DNA of 35,970 nt from Chitinophagaceae bacterium (GCA_947447465.1 CANFKE010000041.1:1-35970); one strand, 5' to 3'; counted from the first letter of the stretch, positions 6,025 through 14,444 are shown. The notes: generated from the sequence alone by a model not told the origin. Numbers and translations: made by a program.

Positions 6025-6501
6025 ATGCAAGGCACATTAAAAACAAACAAAGGGGATATAGTTATTGACTTTTTTACAGACTTGACGCCAAATACGGTAG
6101 AGAATTTTGTGAAGTTGTCGAAGGCTGGATTTTATGATGGTGTCAAGTTCCATCGCATCATCAGGAATTTTATGATACAGGGTGGTGATCCACTGACCAA
6201 AGAAGAGGCTAAGAAGCACATGTGGGGTACGGGTGGTCCGGGTTATAAGTTTGATGACGAGATAGGTCCGCAAAACAGTAATGAGATCGGAACGATATCT
6301 ATGGCCAACTCCGGTCGTAACACTAATGGTAGTCAGTTTTTCATCAATACCGCAGAGAATAGGTTTCTGGATACCAAGCATACTGTATTTGGCAGAGTAA
6401 TCAAGGGTCTGGATGTAGTGAACGCGATCAGCTCCGTGCCTACCAATGGCAGTGATCAGCCAATAGAGGCGGTTGTCATTGAATCTGTAGTGATCGAATA
6501 A
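6025..6501 (+). CDS. Cyclophilin-type peptidyl-prolyl cis-trans isomerase
   Basis: A 158 aa single-domain cyclophilin catalysing Xaa-Pro isomerisation. Catalytic blocks are present in order: FHRIIRNFMIQGGDP (with the active-site Arg), GTISMANSGRNTNGSQFFI and FLDTKHTVFGRV. The Trp that makes eukaryotic cyclophilins sensitive to cyclosporin is Phe here, as usual in bacteria. It lacks a signal peptide, so it is cytoplasmic. The frame continues upstream to TTG 5965, but ATG 6025 (MQGTLKTNKGDIVIDFF) matches the family start; the upstream 20 residues would be atypical. It is a monocistronic gene ending in a strong terminator and marks the return to ordinary chromosomal sequence after the accessory region. 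Confidence 0.95.
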   Translation: MQGTLKTNKGDIVIDFFTDLTPNTVENFVKLSKAGFYDGVKFHRIIRNFMIQGGDPLTKEEAKKHMWGTGGPGYKFDDEIGPQNSNEIGTISMANSGRNTNGSQFFINTAENRFLDTKHTVFGRVIKGLDVVNAISSVPTNGSDQPIEAVVIESVVIE

Positions 6502-6528
6502 TCATAATATTGAGCATATATTTTAAAG

Positions 6529-6551
6529 GCGGAGCTGTTGCTCCGCTTTTT
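6529..6551 (+). terminator. Terminator after cyclophilin gene
   Basis: GCGGAGC (6529-6535) and GCTCCGC (6540-6546) form a 7-bp stem with a TGTT loop, followed by TTTTTG. Confidence 0.85.
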
Positions 6552-6612
6552 GTTTTGCAGTTACAGCGCAGAAAACGCAGGGGAGTTAATGAGTTGTGAA
6601 CCGATCTTTAAA

Positions 6613-6644
6613 TTCGATTCAGATATTATTTATTCCTACTTTTG
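6613..6644 (+). promoter_or_regulatory. Promoter of the giant secreted protein
   Basis: TACTTTTG at 6637-6644 fits TAnnTTTG; a weak -33 (TTCG, 6613-6616) lies 20 bases upstream. It falls inside the open frame that extends from 6596, supporting ATG 6662 as the true start with a leader near 13 nt. Confidence 0.65.
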
Positions 6645-6661
6645 CGCCAAATCGTATTTTA

Positions 6662-9600
6662 ATGAAAAAAATCTATTTACTATTGACCCTTTTTGTCTTA
6701 GCGTGTAGTGCGCAGGCACAAACCATTTACTATGTAAAGATCTCTTCGGGTAACGATGCAAATGCCGGTACTACGTGGGGTAATGCATTCCGCAATTTTA
6801 CTAAAGCACTGGCAGTAGCCAAGGCCAGCAGCGCTACTGAGGTGCAGATATGGGTAGCAGAGGGTACATATACACCTGAGGATGGTGTAACGACATTGCC
6901 ATCTGACCATAAGGATACAGCATTCGCCTTATATCGCGGAGATGGAGTGGGTAAGGCACTGAAGGTATATGGTGGTTTTGCCGGCAGTGAAAGCAGCATA
7001 GGTATGAGAGATACGTTGCATCCTACTATTTTCGATGGTATCATCAGTACAGGTAATAGTTATCATGTGGGTGTAATTTCAGGGCTTGCTGCAGGTGCAG
7101 ACAGTGTTGTATTGGATCATATCACTTTCAGTAATGGTACTGCATTTGGCGGTATATCCAATACTAAAGATTACAACGGCATTTTGATATACCGCTCATT
7201 CGGGGGCGGACTTACCATAACAGGTAACAGTTCACCTAAGATAGCGATAAGGAATTGCAGTTTTGCTGCTAATTCAGCAACAATCACAGGGTCGGGTTTG
7301 GCCAGCGGTTACGGTGCACCTATAGGTGCCGGTGGTGCGGTATATATAGTGGCTTCAGTAGGTTGTCTGTTCGACCAATGTAAGTTCAATGACAATTATA
7401 CACAGTGTAATTCTGTTGACTTCTATACTTCGTACAGATACGGAGGCAATGGTTATGGCGGTGCATTGTACATCAATTCAGATAACGTTAAAGTGCGTCA
7501 TTCGATCTTCGATAATAATAAGGCCACCGGATCGAGTGTTTATTATTCGGGTTGGGGATATTATTGGGGAGGTGCCGGAATGGGTGGCGCTATAGCCATC
7601 ATGTCGGCCAACGGATGCCAGATAGATGGTTGCAAGTTTACGAGAGATCGCGCCCAGCCGGGCCTTGGAGACCAGATAGGTCAATCGTCGGGAGGTGCTA
7701 TCTATGCTAATGCTTCACACGCGGTAGTGAATAATTCATCCTTTTATTCTTGTAATTGCAATGATACCGGGTTGATCTACTACTATTCTTACTCGTACAC
7801 AGCTTGTGGCGATAAGTTTGGTGGTGCGATATCGAGCAATGGTTCTGCCTGTAAGTTCGACAATAACTATTTTGGTAACAACTATAACATCAGCTATGCT
7901 ACCGGTAACACTTACGGTGGTGCTATTCATAGCGGCAGCTCAACGGATACTATTTCGAATTGTACGATCATCAACAATACATCTACCAATGGCGGTGGTA
8001 TAGCAAGCTCGGGTTCTGTATCGTATATAGTGAACAATAGTATAAGGTTGAACAATAGTGCCAACGGTGCTATATATACCAGCAATGCACTACCTACGAT
8101 CATTAATTGCCCTATTGATAGTAATAATGGCCCCGGTATCAGTAACAATACTTCTGTTACCCATGTAGTGAGTTGCGCTATTACCAATAATGGTGGCGGT
8201 ATAGTCAGTAAGTACTCTAACCTGTTCCTTGATACATGCGTGTTCAGAGGTAATACAGCAGATTATGGTGGCGCGTTGAATACTGTAGATTCATTTGTAT
8301 CGCCCAAGCACTGTTTGTTCTCTAACAATACTGCCAATTACGAAGGTGGTGCGGTGTATTGCGGTACTATAGCCGGTATGCCTTCCAGCTTTAAGAGCAA
8401 TGGTAATGTGTTTGAGCAGAATAAGGCCGGCAAAGGTGGCGCTATAAGTGTTAATGCATGTACTACCTGTAATGATACGTTGCTGAACAATGTGTTTACG
8501 GGAAACAAGAGTTCTAATGCCGGTTCCGGTGGCGGTGCAATAGCAGTAGGCGCATCCAGAAACTATATTTTCAATAATACCTTCTTGTCTGATACGGCGG
8601 TTGGTCGTGGTGGCGCAATAAGAGTAGAGGGTACAGGTGGTCTGGCGAGAATTGCCAATAACATATTCTACAAGGGAGTAGCCACCGCTACCAGCGTTGA
8701 CACCAGTTTAGCAGGTACAGGGACGATAGTATTCTATAATAACATCTACAGCTCTACCAATCCGCAGTTCACTGATACCACCAACTTTGCAGGGGCCGAC
8801 AATACATGGGCTACTGCAGATGATGGCGCAAGATTGAAGCCTTGCAGTGCCGGAATAAATGGCGGTAACAACGCTTATGTGCTTATTGATGAGCTATATG
8901 ATATACTGGGTAACCTGCGTATCAATGAATCTATTACTGACATAGGTGCGTATGAAAACAGTAATACCGGAACTATAAACGGGCCATCATCACTTTGTGT
9001 AGGTGCTGTGGTAACTTATACCGACACTACAGCAGGTGGCATATGGTCTAGCAGTGCACCAACAATTGTTACAGTGTCTGCAACAGGTGTGGTAACTGCA
9101 TTGGCACAGGGCACAGCAACCTTGTCTTATACAGCAGGCGGCGTGTGCGGTGGTGGTGCATTATCCACTGCAAGATTGATCACAGTAGATCGTCCGGTAT
9201 CAGCGATAGTTGGTACTGATACAATATGTGTGGGCAGTACCAGTCTATTGATCGATTCTGCGATAAACGGAGTATGGAGCAGTACCAATCCATTGGTAGC
9301 CGGAATAAATGTGAACGGACTTGTAACGGCAGTAGCACAGGGAGTAGATACTGTATCATATAGTGTTACCAATGTGTGTGGTACCAGCACTGCAAGAAGA
9401 AGACTCGTTATTCAGCGTCCTGTTTCTGTAGTGAGTGGTAATACTGCAGTTTGTCGTGGATCACTTGCCTCATTTTCAGATAGTACTATTGGCGGTGTAT
9501 GGAGTGTAAGCAATAATACAGTTGCAACAGTAAATGCACTAGGCGTAGTAACGGCAGTAGCCGCGGGTGCTGATTCAGTGATCTATACGGTGTCCAATGT

Positions 9601-10852
9601 CTGCGGTACATCTATGGCCTATGCATACCTTACTGTAGAAAGACAGCCTAGTGCTATTTCTTGTCCTGATAGTGTTTGTGAGATGTTGGGATGGGTAATA
9701 CCTACAGACAGTGTAAATGGTGGTATATGGCATGTCAGCAATTCTAGCGTACTTTCTTTATTCGATACGATGACCGGTGTTTTTGATCCACTGGTGATAG
9801 GCCATGATACACTTACCTATACCGTGAATAATTCATGTGGTCTGTTTACGGTCAGTAAGCTTGTGACCGTAGATGGCTATGTGTCAGGTGTCATTAGCGG
9901 ACCTGATACCGTATGTATGGGTAGTACGGCATTGATGACCGATACATTCTATTCTGCCGGTGCATGGTCTGTAGATCTTCCGGGTATTGCTACCATCAAT
10001 TCTACAGGATCAGTTACAGCAGTTTCGGGAGGATTGGCAACGGTATCCTATAGTCTTACCAATACATGTGGTTTCCAGACAGCATTGCATCCTGTGTATG
10101 TAAAGACACCACCAACTGGCGTTATCATATCGGGATTGTTCAGTGTTTGTTTGGGTGGAAATATAACATTGGTAGGATCACCTGCAGGTGGATCGTGGAA
10201 TGCAGTAAATGCAAATGCCAGTGTATTCTCAACAGGAACGGTGTTGGGCTTGGCGGTAGGTGTGGATACTATACAATATTCTGTAAGTAATTCATGTGGA
10301 ACAACTACTTTTCCTCGTGTCATCAATATCATAACCGTACCATCTCCCGCAATAATAACGGGTGCTGATACGGTTTGTCAGGGTAGTGTTGTCACATTGT
10401 CGGCATCAGCTACCGGTGGTGCATGGTCTCATTTATATGGATATACAACCGTGACGGGTACAGGCCGTGTAAATGGTGTAACTCCCGGTATCGATACAAT
10501 AAAATATACTCTAAGCAATGCGTGTGGTAGTGCTGTAACAGCCTTCCCGATCACTGTATATAGCATTGGTCATTGCGATTCAGCAAACGGAGTGAACAAT
10601 GTGGTTGCTAACGCGGCAACATTCTCTGTATATCCTAATCCTGCCCGCAGCGCTGTTACTTTCAATATGCAAAGTCAGTCACATGAATCGGTAGTTATAA
10701 CACTTTCTAACATTGTTGGTGAAAAGGTGAAGGAGTGGACGATACAGCCTAATGTGCCATCGGAGCAAGATCTTGATCTGGTGCCCGGCGTGTATGTAGT
10801 AACTGCTATTGACGGCAATGTAAGGTATGTGACGAGATTGGTGGTAGAATAA
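6662..10852 (+). CDS. Giant secreted beta-helix/Ig-like repeat protein with T9SS sorting domain
   Basis: A 1396 aa cell-surface or extracellular protein. It has a Sec signal peptide (MKKIYLLLTLFVLACSAQAQ), then about 750 residues of right-handed beta-helix repeats of the pectate-lyase/polymorphic outer-membrane type, recognisable by repeated GGAI/GGAIY and NN(S/T) turns with many Asn, Ser, Gly and Tyr. From about residue 772 follow seven tandem Ig-like (Big_2-like) repeats of about 75 residues, and residues about 1322-1396 form a Por/T9SS type A sorting domain (FSVYPNPARSAVTFNM ... GVYVV ... VTRLVVE). It would be exported by Sec, then by the type IX system, and anchored or released at the surface. 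No catalytic motif is evident, so adhesion or glycan binding is the likely role. Start chosen from signal peptide and promoter position. It is monocistronic, with strong terminators on both sides. Confidence 0.93.
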   Translation: MKKIYLLLTLFVLACSAQAQTIYYVKISSGNDANAGTTWGNAFRNFTKALAVAKASSATEVQIWVAEGTYTPEDGVTTLPSDHKDTAFALYRGDGVGKALKVYGGFAGSESSIGMRDTLHPTIFDGIISTGNSYHVGVISGLAAGADSVVLDHITFSNGTAFGGISNTKDYNGILIYRSFGGGLTITGNSSPKIAIRNCSFAANSATITGSGLASGYGAPIGAGGAVYIVASVGCLFDQCKFNDNYTQCNSVDFYTSYRYGGNGYGGALYINSDNVKVRHSIFDNNKATGSSVYYSGWGYYWGGAGMGGAIAIMSANGCQIDGCKFTRDRAQPGLGDQIGQSSGGAIYANASHAVVNNSSFYSCNCNDTGLIYYYSYSYTACGDKFGGAISSNGSACKFDNNYFGNNYNISYATGNTYGGAIHSGSSTDTISNCTIINNTSTNGGGIASSGSVSYIVNNSIRLNNSANGAIYTSNALPTIINCPIDSNNGPGISNNTSVTHVVSCAITNNGGGIVSKYSNLFLDTCVFRGNTADYGGALNTVDSFVSPKHCLFSNNTANYEGGAVYCGTIAGMPSSFKSNGNVFEQNKAGKGGAISVNACTTCNDTLLNNVFTGNKSSNAGSGGGAIAVGASRNYIFNNTFLSDTAVGRGGAIRVEGTGGLARIANNIFYKGVATATSVDTSLAGTGTIVFYNNIYSSTNPQFTDTTNFAGADNTWATADDGARLKPCSAGINGGNNAYVLIDELYDILGNLRINESITDIGAYENSNTGTINGPSSLCVGAVVTYTDTTAGGIWSSSAPTIVTVSATGVVTALAQGTATLSYTAGGVCGGGALSTARLITVDRPVSAIVGTDTICVGSTSLLIDSAINGVWSSTNPLVAGINVNGLVTAVAQGVDTVSYSVTNVCGTSTARRRLVIQRPVSVVSGNTAVCRGSLASFSDSTIGGVWSVSNNTVATVNALGVVTAVAAGADSVIYTVSNVCGTSMAYAYLTVERQPSAISCPDSVCEMLGWVIPTDSVNGGIWHVSNSSVLSLFDTMTGVFDPLVIGHDTLTYTVNNSCGLFTVSKLVTVDGYVSGVISGPDTVCMGSTALMTDTFYSAGAWSVDLPGIATINSTGSVTAVSGGLATVSYSLTNTCGFQTALHPVYVKTPPTGVIISGLFSVCLGGNITLVGSPAGGSWNAVNANASVFSTGTVLGLAVGVDTIQYSVSNSCGTTTFPRVINIITVPSPAIITGADTVCQGSVVTLSASATGGAWSHLYGYTTVTGTGRVNGVTPGIDTIKYTLSNACGSAVTAFPITVYSIGHCDSANGVNNVVANAATFSVYPNPARSAVTFNMQSQSHESVVITLSNIVGEKVKEWTIQPNVPSEQDLDLVPGVYVVTAIDGNVRYVTRLVVE
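8975..10575 (+). repeat. Seven tandem Ig-like repeats coding about 75 aa each
   Basis: Each repeat opens with an (I/V)xGxDT(V/I)C-like strand, has G(G/V)(I/V/A)WS, then GxVTAVAxGxxTVSY, and closes with (S/T)NxCG, so every unit carries two conserved cysteines. The starts are near 8975, 9206, 9431, 9656, 9890, 10124 and 10349. The units diverge enough that the DNA is not a simple tandem array. Confidence 0.8.
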
Positions 10853-10872
10853 TATAAGCAAGGAATATTTGT

Positions 10873-10905
10873 AAAGGCGGCTGAGTGATCAGTCGCCTTT
10901 TTTGT
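10873..10905 (+). terminator. Strong terminator after giant secreted protein
   Basis: A 12-bp stem (10873-10884 with 10889-10900, one G-T pair), GTGA loop and T-rich tail. Confidence 0.9.
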
Positions 10906-10981
10906 TTGTGATAGTAGTATTACAGTTCAAAACACGGTTCAGTTGAGCTACATTTAACAATGCCGAATTCTGATATAGAAA

Positions 10982-10989
10982 TATCTTTG
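10982..10989 (+). promoter_or_regulatory. -7 element of methyltransferase gene
   Basis: TATCTTTG fits TAnnTTTG, 33 bases before ATG 11022. No clear -33 element. An AGGA sequence lies 6 bases before the ATG. Confidence 0.5.
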
Positions 10990-11021
10990 TGTAAGAAAAT
11001 TTGTAACCAAGCAGGAATACT

Positions 11022-11648
11022 ATGAGCATCAATAAATGGGATGAAAGATATAAGGAGGCACAATTTGCGTATGGGAAAGAACCTAATCTGTTCTTCAAAG
11101 AATGGCTGGGAAAATATCTGCCCGGAGCAATATTGATGCCCGCAGAAGGAGAGGGAAGAAATGGTGTATATGCCGCACAGCAGGGATGGCAGGTAACTGC
11201 ATTCGATCAGAGTGGAGAAGGAAGGGCCAAAGCATTGTTGCTGGCGCAGGAAAGGGGTGTTGCTATTGATTACATAGTAGGAGATCTTGAGGAGTTGGAA
11301 TTTGCCCCGGAGAGCTTTGATGCTGTTGGTTTGATCTATGCACATGTGGATGCGGATAAGAAAGCGGCGTTTCATCATAAGTTGGATGCCTGTCTGAAAA
11401 CAGGAGGGGTTGTGCTACTTGAAGCGTTCAGCAAGCAGCATGTGGAGTATAATAGTGCAGATCCTAAAGTGGGTGGACCGAAAGACCCTGATATGTTGTA
11501 TTCTATAGCAGAGGTAGTAGCAGGATTTGGTAATTATGAGCGGTTGCTGCTGGTTGAGGAGGAGATAGAATTGAGTGAAGGTAAATACCATAATGGTAAG
11601 GGTAGTGTAGTAAGGTTTGTGGGTATAAAGAAGTGCGCCAGAGTGTAG
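11022..11648 (+). CDS. Class I SAM-dependent methyltransferase (TehB/TPMT-like)
   Basis: A 208 aa cytoplasmic protein with N-terminal WDERYKEAQFAYGKEPNLFFKEW, characteristic of the TehB/thiopurine-methyltransferase-like group. Motif I is degenerate Rossmann ILMPAEGEGRNGVYAAQQGWQVTAFDQSGEG (acidic end of strand 2 at FDQS), then VGDLEELEFAPESFDAVGLIYAHV as motifs II-III, and LKTGGVVLLEAF. Family members methylate small molecules or oxyanions such as tellurite; the substrate here is unknown. ATG 11022 is preceded by a purine-rich AGGA site and a promoter element. It is probably monocistronic, since the next gene has its own promoter 15 bases after the stop. Confidence 0.92.
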   Translation: MSINKWDERYKEAQFAYGKEPNLFFKEWLGKYLPGAILMPAEGEGRNGVYAAQQGWQVTAFDQSGEGRAKALLLAQERGVAIDYIVGDLEELEFAPESFDAVGLIYAHVDADKKAAFHHKLDACLKTGGVVLLEAFSKQHVEYNSADPKVGGPKDPDMLYSIAEVVAGFGNYERLLLVEEEIELSEGKYHNGKGSVVRFVGIKKCARV

Positions 11649-11662
11649 GAGATTGTCCTTAA

Positions 11663-11693
11663 TTTGTTTTTACAAGTGGTATGAGTACTTTTA
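11663..11693 (+). promoter_or_regulatory. Promoter of small secreted protein gene
   Basis: TTTG (11663-11666), 19-nt spacer, TACTTTTA (11686-11693, one mismatch to TAnnTTTG). Confidence 0.65.
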
Positions 11694-11703
11694 GAAAAAT
11701 CTG

Positions 11704-12243
11704 ATGATGATGAAGAAAATGATGTTGGCAGCACTACTGGCCATTGCCGCACAGGTAGCAGTTGCGCAAGATGCCATACCTGAGTTCAAGAACAAGGTAA
11801 TGTTACATACCAAGGCCAATACTGTTGAGAACCTTGATAATACTACCCTGACGCGTGGAATGAAAGGTAAGCCGGGAAAAGGTACTGTGTTCATGAAGGC
11901 AGATGGTCAGAATGCCGCAGTAGTTTTTGATCCTAAGAGCGGGAATGATTTTATAGTGAAGATAGAGCCGGGTGTAGACCCTGAAAGTATTGTAACCTTG
12001 TATGTATTTGATGTAGATAAAAAGAGCAGAAATATTGTGACCGGGGAAGTAGGTATGAGGGGATCTAAGGATGTGGTGATACCGACAGTGAAATTGAATT
12101 TTAAGAAGGTACAGGATGGTGTTTACAGCATAAGTCCTGTAAAGTCTCTGGGGCCTGGTGAGTATATATTTACTGTCAGCCAGCCTGTAAACATCTCATT
12201 GGCCATGGATGTGAAAGGCTTTGCATTCTCAGTACCGGAATAG
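11704..12243 (+). CDS. Small secreted protein of unknown function
   Basis: A 179 aa protein with a Sec signal peptide (MMMKKMMLAALLAIAAQVAVAQ, cleavage likely after AVAQ or VAQ), hence periplasmic or exported. The mature part is beta-rich (MLHTKANTVENLD, VFMKADGQNAAVVFDP, FIVKIEPGVDPESIVTLYVF) and ends with a GEYIFTVSQPVNISLAMDVKGFAF strand pair, giving a likely beta-sandwich. I do not recognise the family. Three consecutive ATG codons leave the start ambiguous between 11704 and 11710; the downstream one gives a more normal MKK start. Own promoter and strong terminator, so it is a single-gene unit. Confidence 0.85.
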   Translation: MMMKKMMLAALLAIAAQVAVAQDAIPEFKNKVMLHTKANTVENLDNTTLTRGMKGKPGKGTVFMKADGQNAAVVFDPKSGNDFIVKIEPGVDPESIVTLYVFDVDKKSRNIVTGEVGMRGSKDVVIPTVKLNFKKVQDGVYSISPVKSLGPGEYIFTVSQPVNISLAMDVKGFAFSVPE

Positions 12244-12262
12244 GTAATTGCTAATATTTTTT

Positions 12263-12295
12263 AAGAGCGGAAAGCATATGCTTTTCGCTCTTTTT
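12263..12295 (+). terminator. Strong terminator after small secreted protein
   Basis: A 14-bp stem (AAGAGCGG AAAGCA with complement, one G-T pair) from 12263 to 12292, followed by T residues. Confidence 0.9.
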
Positions 12296-12338
12296 ATTGG
12301 GTCATTGTCTTAAATGAATCATAAAGGATAAAATAAAT

Positions 12339-12368
12339 TTTGCAATTACGATAGTTGTCGTACATTTG
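12339..12368 (+). promoter_or_regulatory. Promoter of BlaI-type repressor gene
   Basis: TTTG (12339-12342), 18-nt spacer and TACATTTG (12361-12368, exact TAnnTTTG). The two operators overlap the spacer and start region, so repressor binding should block this promoter. Confidence 0.8.
12347..12362 (+). promoter_or_regulatory. BlaI-like operator 1
   Basis: TACGATAGTTGTCGTA is an imperfect dyad (half-sites TACGA/TCGTA). It spans the spacer between the -33 and -7 boxes. Confidence 0.8.
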
Positions 12369-12370
12369 TG

Positions 12371-12386
12371 TACGATAGTTGTCGTA
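12371..12386 (+). promoter_or_regulatory. BlaI-like operator 2
   Basis: An exact second copy of TACGATAGTTGTCGTA, 24 bases after the first (centre to centre), at the predicted transcription start. Two identical dyads on one face fit cooperative autorepression by a BlaI/MecI dimer. Confidence 0.8.
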
Positions 12387-12396
12387 GATAATAAAC

Positions 12397-12774
12397 ATGG
12401 AACAGATAATAAAGCCTACAGAGGCCGAGATGGAGATACTGAATATACTGTGGGCAGAAGGTCCGTCAACAGTAAGGGATGTACATGAAAAGCTATCTCT
12501 TACAAAAGATGCAGGCTATACTACTACACTGAAGCAAATGCAGGTAATGCTGGAGAAGAAGTTGGTGAACAGAGATGCATCGAGCAAGACCCATGTGTAT
12601 GAAGCGAATGTGAATAAGGAGCAAACACAGGGACAGTTTTTGCAGCGGATGATAGATACGGTATTTAACGGGTCGGCAATGAGTATGGTAATGCAGGCAC
12701 TGGGTAATAAAAAGACGAGTAAGGCGGAAGCGGAATTGATAAGGGCTTATCTGAAAGGAAAGATAAAAGAGTAA
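12397..12774 (+). CDS. BlaI/MecI/CopY-family transcriptional repressor
   Basis: A 125 aa winged-helix repressor. The N-terminal MEQIIKPTEAEMEILNILWAEGPSTVRDVHEKL is the classical penicillinase-repressor start; GYTTTLKQMQVMLEKKLVNRDASSKTHVYEA is the recognition helix and wing, and the C-terminal helices are the dimerisation region cut by the partner protease in BlaI/MecI. Two identical operator dyads overlap its promoter, so it is almost certainly autoregulated. The next gene encodes an M56 peptidase, the usual antagonist. A GOB-like beta-lactamase lies 2.1 kb downstream on the other strand. Its true regulon could equally be envelope stress or metal homeostasis genes. Confidence 0.95.
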   Translation: MEQIIKPTEAEMEILNILWAEGPSTVRDVHEKLSLTKDAGYTTTLKQMQVMLEKKLVNRDASSKTHVYEANVNKEQTQGQFLQRMIDTVFNGSAMSMVMQALGNKKTSKAEAELIRAYLKGKIKE

Positions 12775-12826
12775 GGGGTAGGGGTATCTCGCACAGGATA
12801 TCCGGCTTTAGAAAACTAACTGCCTT

Positions 12827-12863
12827 CCTGATAACATCTGAAAGAGGAACAGGTGTTATCAGG
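12827..12863 (+). other. Inverted repeat in leader of M56 peptidase gene
   Basis: CCTGATAACA (12827-12836) and TGTTATCAGG (12854-12863), perfect 10-bp arms with a 17-nt spacer, in the 137-nt gap between repressor and peptidase genes. It has no T tract, so it is more likely an RNA processing/stability hairpin or a protein site than a terminator. Confidence 0.5.
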
Positions 12864-12911
12864 TACTCTTTAAAAGGAGAATATCGGTATTCACTATTAA
12901 AAAAAATTGCG

Positions 12912-14327
12912 ATGGCTATCTGGATTCAATCATTATCGTGGACACTGATCTATGCGCTGGGGCAAGGATTTGTGGTATTTCTATCGCTCCGGATATTGTT
13001 GAAACTGATACCTGAAGTGTCGTCTAATATCAAATATCATTTGTCGTTGTCTGCAATGACGATATTGCCGGTATGGTTTATGATAACGTGGTGGCAACAG
13101 TATCATTTATTAGTGCGTCTCAATGAACAGTTGACTGCAGGATATACCGCAGGTTCACAAAATATATTGCAGCAGTTACATGCCATCAATATTATTGATG
13201 GTGAGGTAGGGCATAAGAGTTGGTTGCTGTTTTCAGGGCAAATCATTCCATGGATCGCCGGTTGTTATGTAGCGGGACTTTTGTTCATGTTGCTAAGGCT
13301 TTCGGCCGGAACACTGGAGTTGTTTTCATTGAGAAGAGATGGGCTTACGAAGGTGGAACCCCGTTATGAAGCAATCTTATCTGCTCTTCAGCATAAGATC
13401 AATTTTAACGGAGGGGTTCAGTTGTTCATATCGGCTAAAGCGCATGTGCCAATGGTCGTGGGTTTCTTTAAGCCAATGATACTGATGCCTGCGGCTACAA
13501 TGGCGCAATTAAGTGTTGCTCAATTGGAAAGCATATTGCTACATGAGTTGGCACATATACAACGTAATGATTACCTGGTCAACATACTTCAAACAGTAGT
13601 AGAGACCATGTTGTTCTTCAATCCCTTTGTCTGGATGATATCGGCCATTATCCGCCGGGAAAGGGAGCATTGCTGCGATGACCTGGTACTGGACCATACC
13701 GGAGCTCCGCTATCATACGCCAGTGCACTAGCGGCATTGGCAACAGAGACCGGAGGAGCAACAGCGTATGCTGTTGCCGCATCGGGACAGAAAAACCATT
13801 TGTTTCACCGAATTAAACGTATTGTAGAGATGAAAAAGAATCCATTTAGCTACAGCAGAATGGTTGCTGCCATTCTTATTATTGTATCCATTACTTGTTC
13901 TATAGTATGGATAACACCATCTTTTGCGAAGGCAAAAAATACTAAATCCAAAAAGACAGTTGTCAAACAGGTGAAAGTCGAGCAGGCAGCTACTGCTACG
14001 GATACCGATGCGAATGATCCGGATGTCTCTGAAACGGCATTGTTGGTGAGGCGTTTGGGAGCTGCAGGTCTGATAAGCGAGGTGAAGGGGTTCATACTGG
14101 AAAAGAAGAAAGACAAGCTCTATGTGGATGAGCAGCAACTGGCTGATGATGCCGCAGCGAAGTACCTGACCGGGATAAAACAGGAGTATATAAGGGTGCA
14201 GGTCTTTTCATTTTCTGAGCGACAGCGAATGCATCCTGACGCCAATCTGTTACAGTTGATCATGCCGGTAAGTTTCAAGGCTGGCTGCGTAGATAATAGT
14301 TCAACTAAAAAGAAGAAGGGCTGCTAG
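12912..14327 (+). CDS. M56-family (BlaR1/MecR1-like) membrane metallopeptidase
   Basis: A 471 aa inner-membrane zinc protease, predicted antirepressor that inactivates the BlaI-type protein upstream. Transmembrane helices lie near residues 10-30, 38-60, 110-135 and 312-335. The cytoplasmic domain carries the catalytic HELAH motif around residue 210 and the downstream EREHCCDDLVL segment that completes the zinc site. After the last helix only about 140 residues remain, Lys- and Ala-rich and ending in STKKKKGC; there is no penicillin-binding SxxK/SxN/KTG domain as in true BlaR1, so the inducing signal is unknown. The start ATG 12912 gives a proper first membrane helix. It is in the same operon as the repressor, with a hairpin between them. 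Confidence 0.92.
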   Translation: MAIWIQSLSWTLIYALGQGFVVFLSLRILLKLIPEVSSNIKYHLSLSAMTILPVWFMITWWQQYHLLVRLNEQLTAGYTAGSQNILQQLHAINIIDGEVGHKSWLLFSGQIIPWIAGCYVAGLLFMLLRLSAGTLELFSLRRDGLTKVEPRYEAILSALQHKINFNGGVQLFISAKAHVPMVVGFFKPMILMPAATMAQLSVAQLESILLHELAHIQRNDYLVNILQTVVETMLFFNPFVWMISAIIRREREHCCDDLVLDHTGAPLSYASALAALATETGGATAYAVAASGQKNHLFHRIKRIVEMKKNPFSYSRMVAAILIIVSITCSIVWITPSFAKAKNTKSKKTVVKQVKVEQAATATDTDANDPDVSETALLVRRLGAAGLISEVKGFILEKKKDKLYVDEQQLADDAAAKYLTGIKQEYIRVQVFSFSERQRMHPDANLLQLIMPVSFKAGCVDNSSTKKKKGC

Positions 14328-14371
14328 ACCTTTCGAGGCAATATTCAGGATCTTATTCAGAATATGATCTT

Positions 14372-14404
14372 GCACTACAGTACTCGCAATGATTAGTGTA
14401 GTGC
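14372..14404 (+). other. Inverted repeat upstream of cytochrome gene
   Basis: GCACTACA (14372-14379) and TGTAGTGC (14397-14404), perfect 8-bp arms with a 17-nt spacer, like the repeat at 12827 in geometry but not sequence. The CTACA/TGTAG half-sites recall MecI-type half-sites, though the spacing is too wide for one dimer. Confidence 0.4.
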
Positions 14405-14444
14405 TATCTAATGCTTTGCTCACCAATAATGAATTATCATTATC

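Noticed and set aside
6528..6560. Riboswitch or other RNA upstream of the giant secreted protein gene
   Set aside because: The only structure is the terminator of the cyclophilin gene.
7200..8900. Repeated GGTGG/GGCGC-like sequences in the beta-helix gene as a CRISPR or DNA tandem array
   Set aside because: They are irregular codon repeats of the GGAI(Y) protein motif; spacing varies and no direct DNA repeat unit exists.
13728..14138. Minus-strand open frame inside the M56 gene
   Set aside because: Antisense to a clear peptidase gene; composition and lack of motifs indicate chance.
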